From Guptibacillus hwajinpoensis (GTDB lineage Bacteria > Bacillota > Bacilli > Bacillales > Guptibacillaceae), in the NCBI RefSeq assembly GCF_020171785.1, contig NZ_JAIVAE010000003.1:248001-312000 (forward strand): a stretch of DNA of 64,000 bases, read 5' to 3'. The notes beneath the pieces are model-generated. The model did no database searches. It was given only the letters and a program-made list of their open reading frames with translations, and had not been told where the DNA came from. Shown piece after piece: positions 50,160-59,897 of the stretch (positions are counted from its first letter, which is position 1; each line of letters opens with the position of its first letter). The position numbers and the translations under genes were made by a program.

Positions 50160-51077
50160 TTACTTCCTCATCCTCTTGCGTTTGTGCCACTTAAAATAGA
50201 CTTTATTTTCAGGATGAATGCTAATTTTTTTGCGTTGATTTAATCCGTACATGTTATAGTCATCTTCTTGAATACTTGAAGAAATGTGTAAACGCCCCTG
50301 GCCATCAAAAGCAATTAATCCCTCCTCATAAAGAGCGGCGTGGTTTTGACAAAGAAGCAACCCATTAAAAGGATCCAATCGCTCGTCGTTTGAGCAATCC
50401 TTCCACGGCTTAGCATGGCTTGCTTTAAGTAATTCCGGAAGTTTAATGGCACAAAGAGCACACTGACCTTCCCATAACGGAGCAACTTCATTGCGAAACT
50501 TTAACTTTCCCCATCTCATTTTCATTTTCGCTTCTGATTCTGTTTCCGTAATGATCGGTATTAATGTATTACGTTCTGTTCTTCTAACTTCATCTACGGT
50601 TAACTCTAATTGTTCTTCATTTATACGATAAAAATTGGACTCACTAATTAGCTCAAGCAGCTTAATTGTTAGCGCTTCATGACACGGGTATAAATAGCCG
50701 GGATTTCCACTTGCATCAAATTGAAATGGTGCGTATTTAAGAGGTAATAAAGGCGAAATTTCTTCAAATTTCTCTTTTACATTTAGTGGAACGTCCAACT
50801 CATGGTACTCTAGCGCTACTAAATATCCTTTATCGGCTACCGTTTGATGCGATAACTTTGACGGTCTCCTCTCCTCTTTACAGTCACTCTTAGCAAGGCT
50901 AACCGCTACAATCTCTCCTTTAACATAGTGGAAAATAGGATCTCCTTTTTTGACTTCTTTCAGCCTCTTCCACGAGTGAGGCTCTTGGCCGCCCCTATCT
51001 TCTTTCGGTGACCAGATCACCCCTGCTTCTTTTTCTTCAACATATGTATCTCCTTGCATGACAATAAAACTATTCAT
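50160..51077 (-). CDS. HNH endonuclease, probable modification-dependent type
   Basis: A 305-residue protein. The N-terminal 120 residues (MNSFIVMQGDTYVEEKEAGVI, then SWKRLKEVKKGDPIFHYVKGEIVAVS) look like an EVE/PUA-type fold that reads modified bases. The C-terminal HNH_2 domain shows CALCAIKLPELLKASHAKPW and DPFNGLLLCQNHAALYEEGLI, with the catalytic His and the metal ligands. Such two-domain proteins act as restriction enzymes against modified phage DNA. Start set at the ATG after GGAGGAAG; 22 upstream codons are not family-like. No methylase gene adjoins it. Confidence 0.75.
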   Translation of the reverse strand: MNSFIVMQGDTYVEEKEAGVIWSPKEDRGGQEPHSWKRLKEVKKGDPIFHYVKGEIVAVSLAKSDCKEERRPSKLSHQTVADKGYLVALEYHELDVPLNVKEKFEEISPLLPLKYAPFQFDASGNPGYLYPCHEALTIKLLELISESNFYRINEEQLELTVDEVRRTERNTLIPIITETESEAKMKMRWGKLKFRNEVAPLWEGQCALCAIKLPELLKASHAKPWKDCSNDERLDPFNGLLLCQNHAALYEEGLIAFDGQGRLHISSSIQEDDYNMYGLNQRKKISIHPENKVYFKWHKRKRMRK

Positions 51078-51271
51078 CTTTCTTCCTCCAACTTTTGAGC
51101 GTATTTCTCTAGTTGTTATTTTCACAATGAAAACCGTATTCATTCATACGTTATCCAAGTTAAAGTATATTGGTGATTTGTGAATCATTCAAGTTATTGC
51201 GTCTCTTAAATATATGTTAATGGGTTACAACTCTATAAAAAAAAGACCGAGCAGACTACCCAATACAAAAA

Positions 51272-51313
51272 CGAAACTAACCAATAATGCAACGACTTTG
51301 TTGGTTAGTTTCG
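51272..51313 (-). terminator. Terminator of fbp
   Basis: CGAAACTAACCAA and its exact complement around 16 nt, then six T residues on the minus strand. Confidence 0.85.
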
Positions 51314-51333
51314 TATAAGAGGTACACATACAA

Positions 51334-53265
51334 CTAATTGATATACCGATATTCCATCAATCGATTTAATATATGAACTTCCTGCAAGATCTCTTCTCCA
51401 ATATTAGTTTCACGAACTTTTTTTCTTTCTAATTCCTTATCTACTAATCGTTTTACTGACAATACATCTGCCCCGTGTAATAAAACTTCTTCTTTAGAAT
51501 TAAATAGCTTATGAGCAACAAGCTGCATGCCGTAAGAATTAAATAATAACGTGTACCCCGCAATACCTGTTGTTGATTGATAAGCTTTCGAGAAACCGCC
51601 ATCAATGACAATCATCTTGCCATTTGCTTTGATTGGATTTTCTCCATCAATTTCTTTCACAGGCGTATGTCCATTTATAATATGCCCTTGATCTGGATTA
51701 AGATCAAATTCTGCTAAAATCTGGCGACAGATCTCTTCTTCTTCACGCAAATGGTAATAGGGATTTTTTCTTTCTTTATGGCTCTTCTTATCACTTATAA
51801 AATATCTCTCAAAAGTCGTCATTTCTCTCTTACCGAACAGAGAAGAATACTCGCCCGTCCACAAATACCAAACCATATCCGTCGAAAGATCAGCTGTTTC
51901 TTCAGGATGTGCGAAAGCATGGCGTAAATAATCCTCAAAAATATCAAGTAATTCGCGACCGGCATACGTTTTATTTTCGATATTCATTTTTTCCATATTC
52001 CCATTCTCATCGAGAGGAATACATCCATGAATTAGCAGATTACCGTTGTATCTAAGATAAAGACTGCCTTTTTTCATAAGGAAGTTCATATGCCTAGCAA
52101 GCTTTTCGGAGTGTTGTACTGAGAACAATAGCTTGTTGATGACTTCCTCTTCCTCCTCTAATAGCTGGTCAGGTTGGTCTGGATTAATGGTTGAAAAACA
52201 GGTGTTTTCTAACGGATACGTTTCCCCATGAATTGTAATGGTGTTTTCTTGATAATCAATTTTCTCTAGTAAAAGTCTTTCTGACATATTAAAGTAAGAT
52301 CTTCTCTTGATGATTGGACTCTCTAGTTTAAATTGTATCATCGTGATCGCCTGATGTATTTTCGTGATCTGACATTTTTCATGACTCGTTTGTTTCTCGT
52401 CAGATTCTCTCTTTGGCGCAAATGCGGGATTATTATCATAATATTTTTCTGCGAGATTCAGTAAGGGCCTCAGATTTATGCCATAAACATCTTCAATGAT
52501 TTCTAAATTGTTGTATCGAGCACAGATACGGATAATATTTGCCAGACATACTTTAGATCCTGCAAACGCACCAATCCATAGAACATCGTGGTTTCCCCAC
52601 TGAATATCTACAGAATGATAGTGAATAAGCGTATCCATAATTTTGTCAGGTTCTGGTCCTCGATCGTAGATATCCCCCACAACGTGAAGATGATCCACAA
52701 CGAGTCGTTGCGTTGTATAGGCAAGTCCGGTGATTAGCTTATCCGCTTGGTTCAGAGAGATAATTTGTTGAAGTATTTTATTATAATAAGGCTCCTTATT
52801 CGTAAGATCAGCCGTTTTATAGAGAAGCTCTTCAATGACATAAACAAACTGAGTAGGTAAAGCTTTACGTAGTTTGGATCGTGTATATTTGGAAGAGGCA
52901 TACGAGATGAGCTTTAGCATACGTTCAATCATCACCGTATACCATTCGTATAATTCGTTTTCACTACTAAAAGAATGTTTAATTAGGTTGATTTTTTCTT
53001 CTGGATAGTAAACGAGCGTCGCAAATTCGTTTAACTCATCTTCTGGTAATTCATCTTTAAATAAGTCAGAGATTTTCTCTTTTACTTTACCTGAACCATT
53101 TCGTAGCACATGTTGAAAGGCTTGGTACTCCCCATGTAAATCACTAACAAAATGCTCAGTTCCTTTTGGTAGATTCAGAATGGCTTTAAGGTTGATGATT
53201 TCAGTGACAACTTTTTCTTCACTATCATATTTTTGGGCAAGTAAATCCAAATGTTTTGTGTTCAA
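51334..53265 (-). CDS. fbp: Fructose-1,6-bisphosphatase, class III
   Basis: A 643-residue class III FBPase, the Firmicutes-type manganese enzyme of gluconeogenesis, converting fructose-1,6-bisphosphate to fructose-6-phosphate. Metallophosphatase motifs are [37 protein letters not shown] and HIINGHTPV. The size is typical. The start is TTG; AAAGGGGA lies about ten nt upstream. Monocistronic with a terminator. PEP activation is known for the B. subtilis homologue. Confidence 0.95.
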   Translation of the reverse strand: MNTKHLDLLAQKYDSEEKVVTEIINLKAILNLPKGTEHFVSDLHGEYQAFQHVLRNGSGKVKEKISDLFKDELPEDELNEFATLVYYPEEKINLIKHSFSSENELYEWYTVMIERMLKLISYASSKYTRSKLRKALPTQFVYVIEELLYKTADLTNKEPYYNKILQQIISLNQADKLITGLAYTTQRLVVDHLHVVGDIYDRGPEPDKIMDTLIHYHSVDIQWGNHDVLWIGAFAGSKVCLANIIRICARYNNLEIIEDVYGINLRPLLNLAEKYYDNNPAFAPKRESDEKQTSHEKCQITKIHQAITMIQFKLESPIIKRRSYFNMSERLLLEKIDYQENTITIHGETYPLENTCFSTINPDQPDQLLEEEEEVINKLLFSVQHSEKLARHMNFLMKKGSLYLRYNGNLLIHGCIPLDENGNMEKMNIENKTYAGRELLDIFEDYLRHAFAHPEETADLSTDMVWYLWTGEYSSLFGKREMTTFERYFISDKKSHKERKNPYYHLREEEEICRQILAEFDLNPDQGHIINGHTPVKEIDGENPIKANGKMIVIDGGFSKAYQSTTGIAGYTLLFNSYGMQLVAHKLFNSKEEVLLHGADVLSVKRLVDKELERKKVRETNIGEEILQEVHILNRLMEYRYIN

Positions 53266-53475
53266 ACTAATGTATCCCCTTTCAAATTACTGCAAGGTTT
53301 AAGATGAGAACGATTGCAACTACCCTTACTAGGATTCTTTATCATAAATGATTCTTTACATTGATAGTAACATATTTTTGAAATACTAGAATAGAGAATA
53401 AAGCAGTACTCTACTACCTCATATGAAACGAATGACTTGCTACACTGCAAGTTTCTCATTTAATGTAAAAGGTAC

Positions 53476-53534
53476 AAAAAAAGCAGTTCCATTTGGAGTA
53501 CACGATAGCATGCGCCTCCAACGAAACTACTTTT
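53476..53534 (-). terminator. Terminator of folD
   Basis: A long imperfect stem (AGCAGTTCCATTTGGAG with CTCCAACGAAACTACT) followed by seven T residues on the minus strand. Confidence 0.75.
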
Positions 53535-53548
53535 AACTTTACTTCTAT

Positions 53549-54394
53549 TTATTGAACTGTTTTTTCAGCTGCATCAACGGTATGTTTTAATAACATCGCA
53601 ATTGTAACTGGGCCTACGCCGCCCGGTACAGGTGTAATATAGGAAGCTTTCTTCGCAGCCGCTTCATATTCCACATCACCGACGTTTCCTTTGTTATATC
53701 CAGCATCCAGCACGACAGCTCCTTCTTTAACCCAGTCCCCTTTAATAAATTCCGGTTTCCCCACTGCAGCAATAATGATATCTGCTTGCTGCACATGCGA
53801 AGCAAGGTTAGTGGTTCTAGAATGACAAGTTGTTACTGTTGCATTCTGATTTAATAAGAGGGCAGAAACTGGTTTACCTAAAATTGGGCTGCGGCCGATT
53901 ACAACAGCGTGCTTTCCTTCAGCTTGAATATCATAGTCTTCCATAATTTTCATGATTGCTGCAGGAGTGCAAGATGGATAAGTACCAAAGCCAAGAGCTG
54001 TTTGGCCATAGCCAGCACTCGTTACACCATCAACATCTTTTTCGATCGCAATGGTTTCAAATGCAAGACGTTCATCAATTTGAGATGGGACGGGGTGTTG
54101 AAGCAATATACCATGCACAGATGGATCCTGGTTTAACTCTTCAATTGTCTGTACGAGCGTTTCAGTTGTTGTTTCTTCAGAGAGGTGAATTTTTTTAGAG
54201 GTAATGCCTACCCGCTCACACGCATTGCCTTTCATCCTTACATAGGTCTCAGAAGATGGATCATCTCCAACAAGTATCGTAACAAGGCTTGGTGTCACAT
54301 CATTTTCTTTAAGAGATGCGACTCTTGTCTTTAACTCTTCTTTTATGCGATTAGCAACTGCTTTACCGTCTAAAATTTTTGTTTCGTTTGTCAT
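53549..54394 (-). CDS. folD: Methylenetetrahydrofolate dehydrogenase/cyclohydrolase
   Basis: A 281-residue bifunctional enzyme that interconverts 5,10-methylene-, 5,10-methenyl- and 10-formyl-tetrahydrofolate with NADP. Signature blocks: SETYVRMKGNACERVGI (catalytic Lys region), HGILLQHPVPSQID, VIGRSPILGKPVSALLLN and the C-terminal YITPVPGGVGPVTIAML. AGGAGGAG precedes the ATG. A ZTP riboswitch lies in the leader, so it is induced when 10-formyl-THF runs short. Confidence 0.95.
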   Translation of the reverse strand: MTNETKILDGKAVANRIKEELKTRVASLKENDVTPSLVTILVGDDPSSETYVRMKGNACERVGITSKKIHLSEETTTETLVQTIEELNQDPSVHGILLQHPVPSQIDERLAFETIAIEKDVDGVTSAGYGQTALGFGTYPSCTPAAIMKIMEDYDIQAEGKHAVVIGRSPILGKPVSALLLNQNATVTTCHSRTTNLASHVQQADIIIAAVGKPEFIKGDWVKEGAVVLDAGYNKGNVGDVEYEAAAKKASYITPVPGGVGPVTIAMLLKHTVDAAEKTVQ

Positions 54395-54420
54395 ATAAAC
54401 TCCTCCTGAAAATTGGTAAA

Positions 54421-54518
54421 GAATGAGTTATCTCATTACTTCGCCCAGACGACCGGCATAGTCCGTCACAGCTCCCCTGTGGTTACTTCCACAATTGTCG
54501 CCAGTTACTGCAACGAAT
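54421..54518 (-). ncRNA. ZTP (pfl) riboswitch upstream of folD
   Basis: On the minus strand the leader holds the ZTP motif blocks ACTGGCGACA, CCACAGGGGAGCTGTGAC and GCCGGTCGTCTGGGC in the right order and spacing, followed by a small hairpin AATGAG/CTCATT before the ribosome binding site. ZTP/ZMP sensing of folate shortage in front of folate one-carbon genes is established for this class. Confidence 0.88.
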
Positions 54519-54747
54519 GATTTCTACGGATATAGTAGCATAAAACATCAGAAAACGAAAGGAAAACTGAAATACCAACCACTAGAAGTGAACAAAATCA
54601 CCTAAAACTCACCTATCGTTCGTGTATATTACCGTAATCGTCTTTTAGGCAAAGTGCATCTATTTCGATTATGATTGTTCATTTATACTTTCGAACCGGA
54701 TCCTGAACTTGCTTATGAAAACCATAATAATTTGGCGTAAAATTAAA

Positions 54748-54781
54748 AAACCTCGAATAGATTTACTAGTCGAGGTTTTGG
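54748..54781 (-). terminator. Terminator of tRNA operon
   Basis: AAACCTCGA pairs with TCGAGGTTT. T residues follow on the minus strand, after the last tRNA. Confidence 0.85.
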
Positions 54782-54784
54782 GTA

Positions 54785-54858
54785 TGCGCCTTAGAGGATT
54801 CGAACCTCTGACCCACAGCTTAGAAGGCTGTTGCTCTATCCTGCTGAGCTAAAGGCGC
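54785..54858 (-). tRNA. tRNA-Arg (TCT)
   Basis: A 74-nt cloverleaf with acceptor GCGCCTT/AAGGCGC, anticodon loop CTTCTAA (anticodon TCT) and T loop TTCGAAT. CCA is not encoded. Last gene of the cluster, 95 nt from its neighbour. Confidence 0.93.
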
Positions 54859-54956
54859 ATGATATGAAGAAGATTAACTCATCTAATCAACAGTATATCA
54901 CGTTTTATAATCGCATGATAAGTGTAATCTGAGATTCTTCTTAAATTATGTAATGG

Positions 54957-55027
54957 AGCGGGTGATGGGGATCGAACCCACGACATCAGCTTGGAAGGCT
55001 GAGGTTTTACCACTAAACTACACCCGC
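54957..55027 (-). tRNA. tRNA-Gly (TCC)
   Basis: Acceptor GCGGGTG/CACCCGC, anticodon loop CTTCCAA (TCC), CCA encoded next to the end. Confidence 0.94.
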
Positions 55028-55033
55028 AAATGG

Positions 55034-55105
55034 CTGGGCTAGCTGGATTCGAACCAGCGCATGACGGAATCAAAATCCGTTGCCTTACCGCTTGGCTATA
55101 GCCCA
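55034..55105 (-). tRNA. tRNA-Gln (TTG)
   Basis: Acceptor TGGGCTA/TAGCCCA, anticodon loop TTTTGAT (TTG), discriminator G, CCA encoded. Confidence 0.94.
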
Positions 55106-55112
55106 ATCATGG

Positions 55113-55194
55113 TGGAGGGGGACGGATTCGAACCGCCGAACCCTGAGGGAGCGGATTTACAGTCCGCCGCGTTTAGCCACTTCGCTACCCCTCC
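55113..55194 (-). tRNA. tRNA-Tyr (GTA)
   Basis: A class II tRNA with a long variable arm, acceptor GGAGGGG/CCCCTCC, anticodon loop CTGTAAA (GTA), CCA encoded. Confidence 0.94.
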
Positions 55195-55214
55195 ATAATG
55201 AAATTGTAATATGG

Positions 55215-55288
55215 TAGCGGCGGAGGGGATCGAACCCCCGACCTCACGGGTATGAACCGTACGCTCTAGCCAGCTGAGCTACACCGCC
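55215..55288 (-). tRNA. tRNA-Met (CAT), elongator
   Basis: Acceptor GGCGGTG, anticodon loop TTCATAC (CAT), CCA encoded. The sequence agrees with my memory of the Bacillus elongator tRNA-Met rather than the initiator. Confidence 0.9.
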
Positions 55289-55305
55289 ACTTACATTATG
55301 TATGG

Positions 55306-55379
<74 letters not shown>

Positions 55380-55392
55380 AAAAAATATATGG

Positions 55393-55474
55393 TGCGGGTG
55401 AAGGGACTTGAACCCCCACGTCGTAAGACACTAGATCCTAAGTCTAGCGCGTCTGCCAATTCCGCCACACCCGC
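55393..55474 (-). tRNA. tRNA-Leu (TAG)
   Basis: A class II tRNA with a long variable arm, acceptor GCGGGTG/CACCCGC, anticodon loop CTTAGGA (TAG), CCA encoded. First gene of the cluster. Confidence 0.94.
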
Positions 55475-55501
55475 ATGTGCTGTGCATCAGCGACGTTTAA
55501 T

Positions 55502-55531
55502 AATATACCATTAGATCGTTTATAAAGTCAA
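55502..55531 (-). promoter_or_regulatory. Promoter of the tRNA operon
   Basis: TTGACT, 18 nt, TATATT with an extended TGG before the -10 box, 28 nt upstream of tRNA-Leu. Confidence 0.75.
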
Positions 55532-55581
55532 TTGTTATTCTAAAAAAACATAGATTTTTTTTTGCGCAAAGAGTGAAAGCG

Positions 55582-55610
55582 TTGACAGGTCCTTATCCCT
55601 TTCATACGAT
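55582..55610 (+). promoter_or_regulatory. Sigma-A promoter of kynU
   Basis: TTGACA, 17 nt, TACGAT, immediately upstream of the AAAGGAG site. Confidence 0.85.
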
Positions 55611-55636
55611 TAGTGGTAGAAAAGGAGCTGTTTCTT

Positions 55637-56914
55637 ATGAGTTTATCACAGTCCATTGAAAATGCTAAAAAATTCGACGAGAAAGATCCACTTGCGAAGT
55701 TCCGCCGTGAATTTTATTTGAATCCGAACAGACTATATATGGATGGAAATTCACTTGGTCTTCTTTCAAAAAAAGCTGAATCCTCTCTTCTTCAATCACT
55801 AGAAGACTGGAAACACCATGGAATCGACGGCTGGACTGATGCTCAACAGCCCTGGTTTTATATGGCTGAAAACCTTGGTGAAATGACTTCTAGCTTAATT
55901 GGCGCCGACTCTTCTGAAACCATGACAACCGGATCTATAACAACGAACCTTCATCAGATGCTTGCTACATTTTTTAAACCTTCTGGTAAAAAGACGAAAA
56001 TTCTTGCTGATTCTCTAACATTTCCATCGGATATTTATGCGATTCAAAGTCAATTAGAACTTCACGGGTTATCACCAGATACACACCTTATTCAAGTTGC
56101 AAGTAAAGATGGTAGAACACTAGTGGAAGATGACATTATTGAGGCAATTGATGAGACAGTTGCCCTCATACTTCTCCCTTCTGTGCTGTATCGAAGTGGT
56201 CAATTACTCGATATGGAGAAGTTAACGAAGGCGGCTCATGATAAAGGAGCGATCATCGGATTTGATTTGGCGCACTCAATAGGAGCCATTCCACATAAAC
56301 TACATGAATGGAAGGTGGATTTCGCCGTTTGGTGTACATACAAATACTTAAACAGTGGACCTGGTGGAGTTGGCGGCCTTTTCGTTCATGAGGATCACTT
56401 TGGAAAACGCCCTGGACTTGCGGGTTGGTTCAGTTCGAAAAAGGACGTGCAATTTGATATGAGTCATACACTTACCCATGCAGAAACCGCAGGGGCTTAT
56501 CAAATTGGAACTCCTCATATTTTTAGCATGGCCCCATTAACCGGATCGTTAGAATTGATGAATGATGCAGGGATTGAATCGATACGAGCAAAATCGCTTT
56601 CCCTAACCAGATTTTTAATGGAACTTGTTCAAGAGAACTTAACAGAAGATGGCTTTGTGATTACGAACCCATCAGAAGATGATCGGCGCGGTGGACACGT
56701 TTGCTTGGAGCATGATGATGCTGCACGTATATGTAAAGCGTTAAAACAACAAGGCGTCATTCCAGATTTCCGTTCTCCAAACGTGATTAGGCTTGCACCG
56801 ATTGCCCTTTATTCATCTTATGTTGACGTCTATCACGTTGTAGAGATTCTTAAAACCATCATGCAGGAAAAGACGTATCAACAATTTTCTAACAAACGAA
56901 ATGTTATCGCTTAA
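55637..56914 (+). CDS. kynU: Kynureninase
   Basis: A 425-residue PLP enzyme of fold type I that cleaves kynurenine to anthranilate and alanine. [23 protein letters not shown]-like [21 protein letters not shown] (Schiff-base Lys), [13 protein letters not shown] and [17 protein letters not shown] are kynureninase blocks. The start follows AAAGGAG; a GTG eight codons earlier overlaps it. The usual partners (tryptophan dioxygenase kynA, formamidase kynB) are not adjacent. Confidence 0.92.
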   Translation: MSLSQSIENAKKFDEKDPLAKFRREFYLNPNRLYMDGNSLGLLSKKAESSLLQSLEDWKHHGIDGWTDAQQPWFYMAENLGEMTSSLIGADSSETMTTGSITTNLHQMLATFFKPSGKKTKILADSLTFPSDIYAIQSQLELHGLSPDTHLIQVASKDGRTLVEDDIIEAIDETVALILLPSVLYRSGQLLDMEKLTKAAHDKGAIIGFDLAHSIGAIPHKLHEWKVDFAVWCTYKYLNSGPGGVGGLFVHEDHFGKRPGLAGWFSSKKDVQFDMSHTLTHAETAGAYQIGTPHIFSMAPLTGSLELMNDAGIESIRAKSLSLTRFLMELVQENLTEDGFVITNPSEDDRRGGHVCLEHDDAARICKALKQQGVIPDFRSPNVIRLAPIALYSSYVDVYHVVEILKTIMQEKTYQQFSNKRNVIA

Positions 56915-56978
56915 GTTTGTATATTTCCAAACCTCCCCATTCATACTAAACATGATTAAAATGAAGGAGGGAAACTGG

Positions 56979-57164
56979 ATGAGTCAACTTAATGAACTTG
57001 AACTTCAAAACTTACGTCATATGATTGGCGGCCACGAAACTCTTGCAAACAAACTTGATTCCTACGCGCAGTCGTGTACCTGCCCACAGCTTAAGCAAAT
57101 GCTACAAAAAGATGCTCAAGATGCACGTCATACACAACAACAACTAATGGGCTTTCTAAGCTAA
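56979..57164 (+). CDS. Spore coat protein-like (CotF-family) small protein
   Basis: A 61-residue helical protein (LNELELQNLRHMIGGHETLAN, then CTCPQLKQMLQKDAQDARHTQQQL) resembling the N-terminal helix pair of CotF/YhcQ-type coat proteins. AAGGAGGG precedes the ATG; 26 upstream codons are not coding. It lies 11 nt before a second coat-type gene. Confidence 0.7.
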   Translation: MSQLNELELQNLRHMIGGHETLANKLDSYAQSCTCPQLKQMLQKDAQDARHTQQQLMGFLS

Positions 57165-57175
57165 GGAGGGATCTT

Positions 57176-57460
57176 ATGAACGAAAAAGATATGGTAAACG
57201 ACTATTTATCAGTGTTAAATAGTAGCTTAAGTAATTACGGAAGCGTGATTTCTCAAGCTGATAATCAGCAACTCCGGCAGGCTCTTCAACAGATCCGTAA
57301 TACAGATGAACAGAGACAGTATAGCCTTTATCAGTACGCAAAGCAGAAAGGGTACTATCAACCTGCAGCGCCAGCTCAGGTTAATGAAATCCAACAAGTT
57401 AAGAACCAACTGAGTGGTGCGCAACAGCAACAAAATAATCAGCCACCTCAAATGCATTAA
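57176..57460 (+). CDS. Spore coat protein, CotF family
   Basis: A 94-residue protein with KDMVNDYLSVLNSSLSNYGS and RNTDEQRQYSLYQYAKQKGYYQPAAPA, the CotF four-helix segment and tail, ending in a Gln/Asn-rich stretch. Probably a spore coat component. AAGGAGGG precedes the ATG. Terminator follows. Confidence 0.8.
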   Translation: MNEKDMVNDYLSVLNSSLSNYGSVISQADNQQLRQALQQIRNTDEQRQYSLYQYAKQKGYYQPAAPAQVNEIQQVKNQLSGAQQQQNNQPPQMH

Positions 57461-57461
57461 A

Positions 57462-57486
57462 CGAGAGCCGGTGAAAACCGGCTCTA
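57462..57486 (+). terminator. Terminator of coat-protein pair
   Basis: GAGCCGG, TGAAAA loop, CCGGCTC; few T residues. Confidence 0.65.
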
Positions 57487-57583
57487 TGTCTTTGTACTCA
57501 TTTTTTCATAATTTTACAAATAGCGTTTCGCTCTCCCACTATATGGATAATTAAACTAGTACTACATATAAGGAGTGTTGGCA

Positions 57584-58966
57584 ATGGACGCTATTTTAAA
57601 TGCAATAACCGAATTTTCCGCATTCATCTGGGGTTACCCAATGATGATCTTACTTTTAGGAGGCGGATTGTTTTTAACAATACGATTAGGATTCTTTCAA
57701 ATCCTGTTTTTTCCCCACGCTTTAAAACATACGATCGGTAAAGTATTTAAAAAAGAAAAAGGTGATGGCACCATCTCGCCTTTTCAAGCATTTGCTTCAG
57801 CGCTTGCATCTACTGCTGGTGCAACGAACATAGTTGGGGTTCCTGTTGCCATCGCTTTCGGTGGACCTGGTGCAATTTTTTGGATGTGGGTCGTTTCCAT
57901 TATCGGGATGTCAACCAAATTCTCAGAAATTGTACTCGGTATCAAATATCGTGAAGAAGATAAAAACGGCGTCTATGTTGGTGGCCCAATGTACTACATA
58001 AGAAAAGGGTTAGGCTGGAAATTTGCCTCTTCTCTCTTCGCTTTTGGATTAATGATTGAAATTATACCAAGTGTCATGGTTCAAACAAATTCGATTTCAA
58101 CTCTTTCTGAAAGTGCTTTCGGAATGCCTACATGGCTTACTGGTGTTATCTTAATCGTTCTTATTTCCGCTGTTGTACTTGGTGGAATTCGTCGAATCGG
58201 TGCAGTTGCTGAAAAAATCGTTCCATTTATGGTGCTTACATATATTGCTGGTGCGATCGGCGTCATGATTATTAATATTGAGGAATTCCCGAACGTGATC
58301 AGTCTAATTTTCGTCCACGCTTTTCAACCAATCTCTGCTGCAGGTGGATTTGCTGGTGCAGGATTTGCTGCTGCGGTTAGGTGGGGACTGGCTCGTGGAC
58401 TTTATTCGAACGAAGCCGGGATGGGTACAGCATCCATCGCCCATTCTGCAGCACATACACCACATCCATGTAGACAGGGATTATGGGGCATCTTCAGCGT
58501 ATTTATTGATACAATTGTCCTCTGTACCGTTACAGCATTCACTGTACTTTTGTCAGGAGCTTGGAAAGATGTGAAGCCTTCTAATGCAGCTGATATGGTA
58601 TCAGATGCATTCTCTGGATTAATGGGACCCACCTGGGGACCCATATTCGTTTCTTCCCTCTTATTGATCTTTGTCATTACTACGATTGGTGTACTTGTGT
58701 TTTACGGTGAAAAACAAGCTGAGTACTTATTTGGGATTCCTTTTTCTAGAGTGATGCGTTTCGTTTATATTCTTTCGATTTTTGTTGGAGCGATTGGTGG
58801 CCTTCAATTCGTATGGGAGCTCGTTGATATTACACTCGCATTGTTTGTTATTCCAAACGTGATTGCCATACTATTCCTTAGTAAGGAAGTAAAAGAACTG
58901 ACCGATGATTATAAATTCAACTTCTTAAAGCAAGCTCAAACAAAAGATAAAGGCATTAGTTCATAG
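57584..58966 (+). CDS. Alanine/glycine:sodium symporter (AGCS family)
   Basis: A 460-residue symporter with about eleven membrane segments. GTISPFQAFASALASTAGATNIVGVPVAI and FAAAVRWGLARGLYSNEAGMGTASIAHSAAHT are the AGCS substrate- and sodium-binding signatures. It imports alanine or glycine with sodium (AlsT/DagA type). AAGGAG lies upstream of the chosen ATG; three earlier codons fall in the site. Monocistronic. Confidence 0.92.
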   Translation: MDAILNAITEFSAFIWGYPMMILLLGGGLFLTIRLGFFQILFFPHALKHTIGKVFKKEKGDGTISPFQAFASALASTAGATNIVGVPVAIAFGGPGAIFWMWVVSIIGMSTKFSEIVLGIKYREEDKNGVYVGGPMYYIRKGLGWKFASSLFAFGLMIEIIPSVMVQTNSISTLSESAFGMPTWLTGVILIVLISAVVLGGIRRIGAVAEKIVPFMVLTYIAGAIGVMIINIEEFPNVISLIFVHAFQPISAAGGFAGAGFAAAVRWGLARGLYSNEAGMGTASIAHSAAHTPHPCRQGLWGIFSVFIDTIVLCTVTAFTVLLSGAWKDVKPSNAADMVSDAFSGLMGPTWGPIFVSSLLLIFVITTIGVLVFYGEKQAEYLFGIPFSRVMRFVYILSIFVGAIGGLQFVWELVDITLALFVIPNVIAILFLSKEVKELTDDYKFNFLKQAQTKDKGISS

Positions 58967-59079
58967 AGTTTCCCTGGGACATTCACCTAATTTAGGTTCT
59001 CCTCCGCTCCTGCCTATATCATTTCTAGACCGCAACATACAGTGATAAAGAAAGAGAAATTAAAGGGGGACCTAATACT

Positions 59080-59244
59080 ATGTACCATGCAAACAATGCA
59101 CCATACGGAAACGAGCCTTATCAGCCGGTAGCTGGAGCTTCATACGGTATGCCTTGTCATCGACCTGCCGGAAATGGATTTGCGCTAATCGTCGTTCTTT
59201 TCATCCTGCTTATCATCGTAGGAACTGCTTTTATTAAATGCTAG
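59080..59244 (+). CDS. YjcZ-family small sporulation protein
   Basis: A 54-residue protein. A Tyr/Gly/Pro-rich start is followed by GFALIVVLFILLIIVGTAFI, the conserved hydrophobic tail of YjcZ-type sporulation proteins. GGGGGA precedes the ATG by 9 nt and a terminator follows. The family is small, membrane-embedded and expressed in the forespore or coat in B. subtilis. Confidence 0.82.
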   Translation: MYHANNAPYGNEPYQPVAGASYGMPCHRPAGNGFALIVVLFILLIIVGTAFIKC

Positions 59245-59253
59245 TCCACTGAG

Positions 59254-59280
59254 CAAGAACCAATTGGTTCTTGCTTTTTG
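59254..59280 (+). terminator. Terminator of YjcZ-family gene
   Basis: CAAGAACCAATTGGTTCTTG followed by CTTTTT. Confidence 0.85.
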
Positions 59281-59352
59281 TATGAGTAGAATTGTTCCAT
59301 TTTCCATTCGCTGTTATAGTGATAAAGAATGTATGATGAAAGAAGTGATTTA

Positions 59353-59886
59353 ATGAAAACCATCCTAATTGATATGGACTCTGTCATTTGTGATTTGATG
59401 TCAGAATGGCACCGCAGATATAACGAAGATTATCAAGACAATCTTTCTGTTGAAAATCTTATGTGCTGGCGCTCTGAAGATTATGTGAAAAGCGAATGTG
59501 GAGAGAAGATTTATGAGTACCTGGATCAACCCGGTATTTTCCTTCACTTAAAACCTCTTCCATATGCGATCGAAGTTCTTGAACGACTTTCTTTGAATTA
59601 TGATGTTCTAATTGTAACTAGCAGCCGTACATATGCTTATACTGAAAAAGAAAAGTGGGTTGAGAAAAACCTCCCTTTTATCGGTAAGAATAATTTGATT
59701 TTCTCCCATCGAAAAGAAATGATTCGCGGTGACTTATTGTTTGATGATGCCCCTCATAATCTGATCGCCTTTAAAAATACTGGCAGAACAGCGATCGCCA
59801 TGAATTATCCTTATAATGCTAACATTGATGTTCCTCGTGTTAACAATTGGCTAGAGTTTGAGAAATGGCTTGCAACATGGAAGTGA
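59353..59886 (+). CDS. 5'(3')-deoxyribonucleotidase (NT5C family)
   Basis: A 177-residue HAD hydrolase. LIDMDSVICDLMSEWHRRYN has the catalytic Asp8 and Asp10; VTSSRTY is motif II, and LLFDDAPHNLIAF carries the metal Asp pair. The family dephosphorylates pyrimidine deoxynucleotides and controls dNTP pools. Start at the ATG after GAAAGAAGTG. It lies just before the oxidoreductase gene, likely cotranscribed. Confidence 0.85.
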   Translation: MKTILIDMDSVICDLMSEWHRRYNEDYQDNLSVENLMCWRSEDYVKSECGEKIYEYLDQPGIFLHLKPLPYAIEVLERLSLNYDVLIVTSSRTYAYTEKEKWVEKNLPFIGKNNLIFSHRKEMIRGDLLFDDAPHNLIAFKNTGRTAIAMNYPYNANIDVPRVNNWLEFEKWLATWK

Positions 59887-59897
59887 GGGCAAAACTC

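Noticed and set aside
53262-53459. 65-codon frame upstream of fbp
   Set aside because: Unlike any protein family, cysteine- and serine-rich low-quality sequence, no ribosome binding site; it covers the fbp leader.
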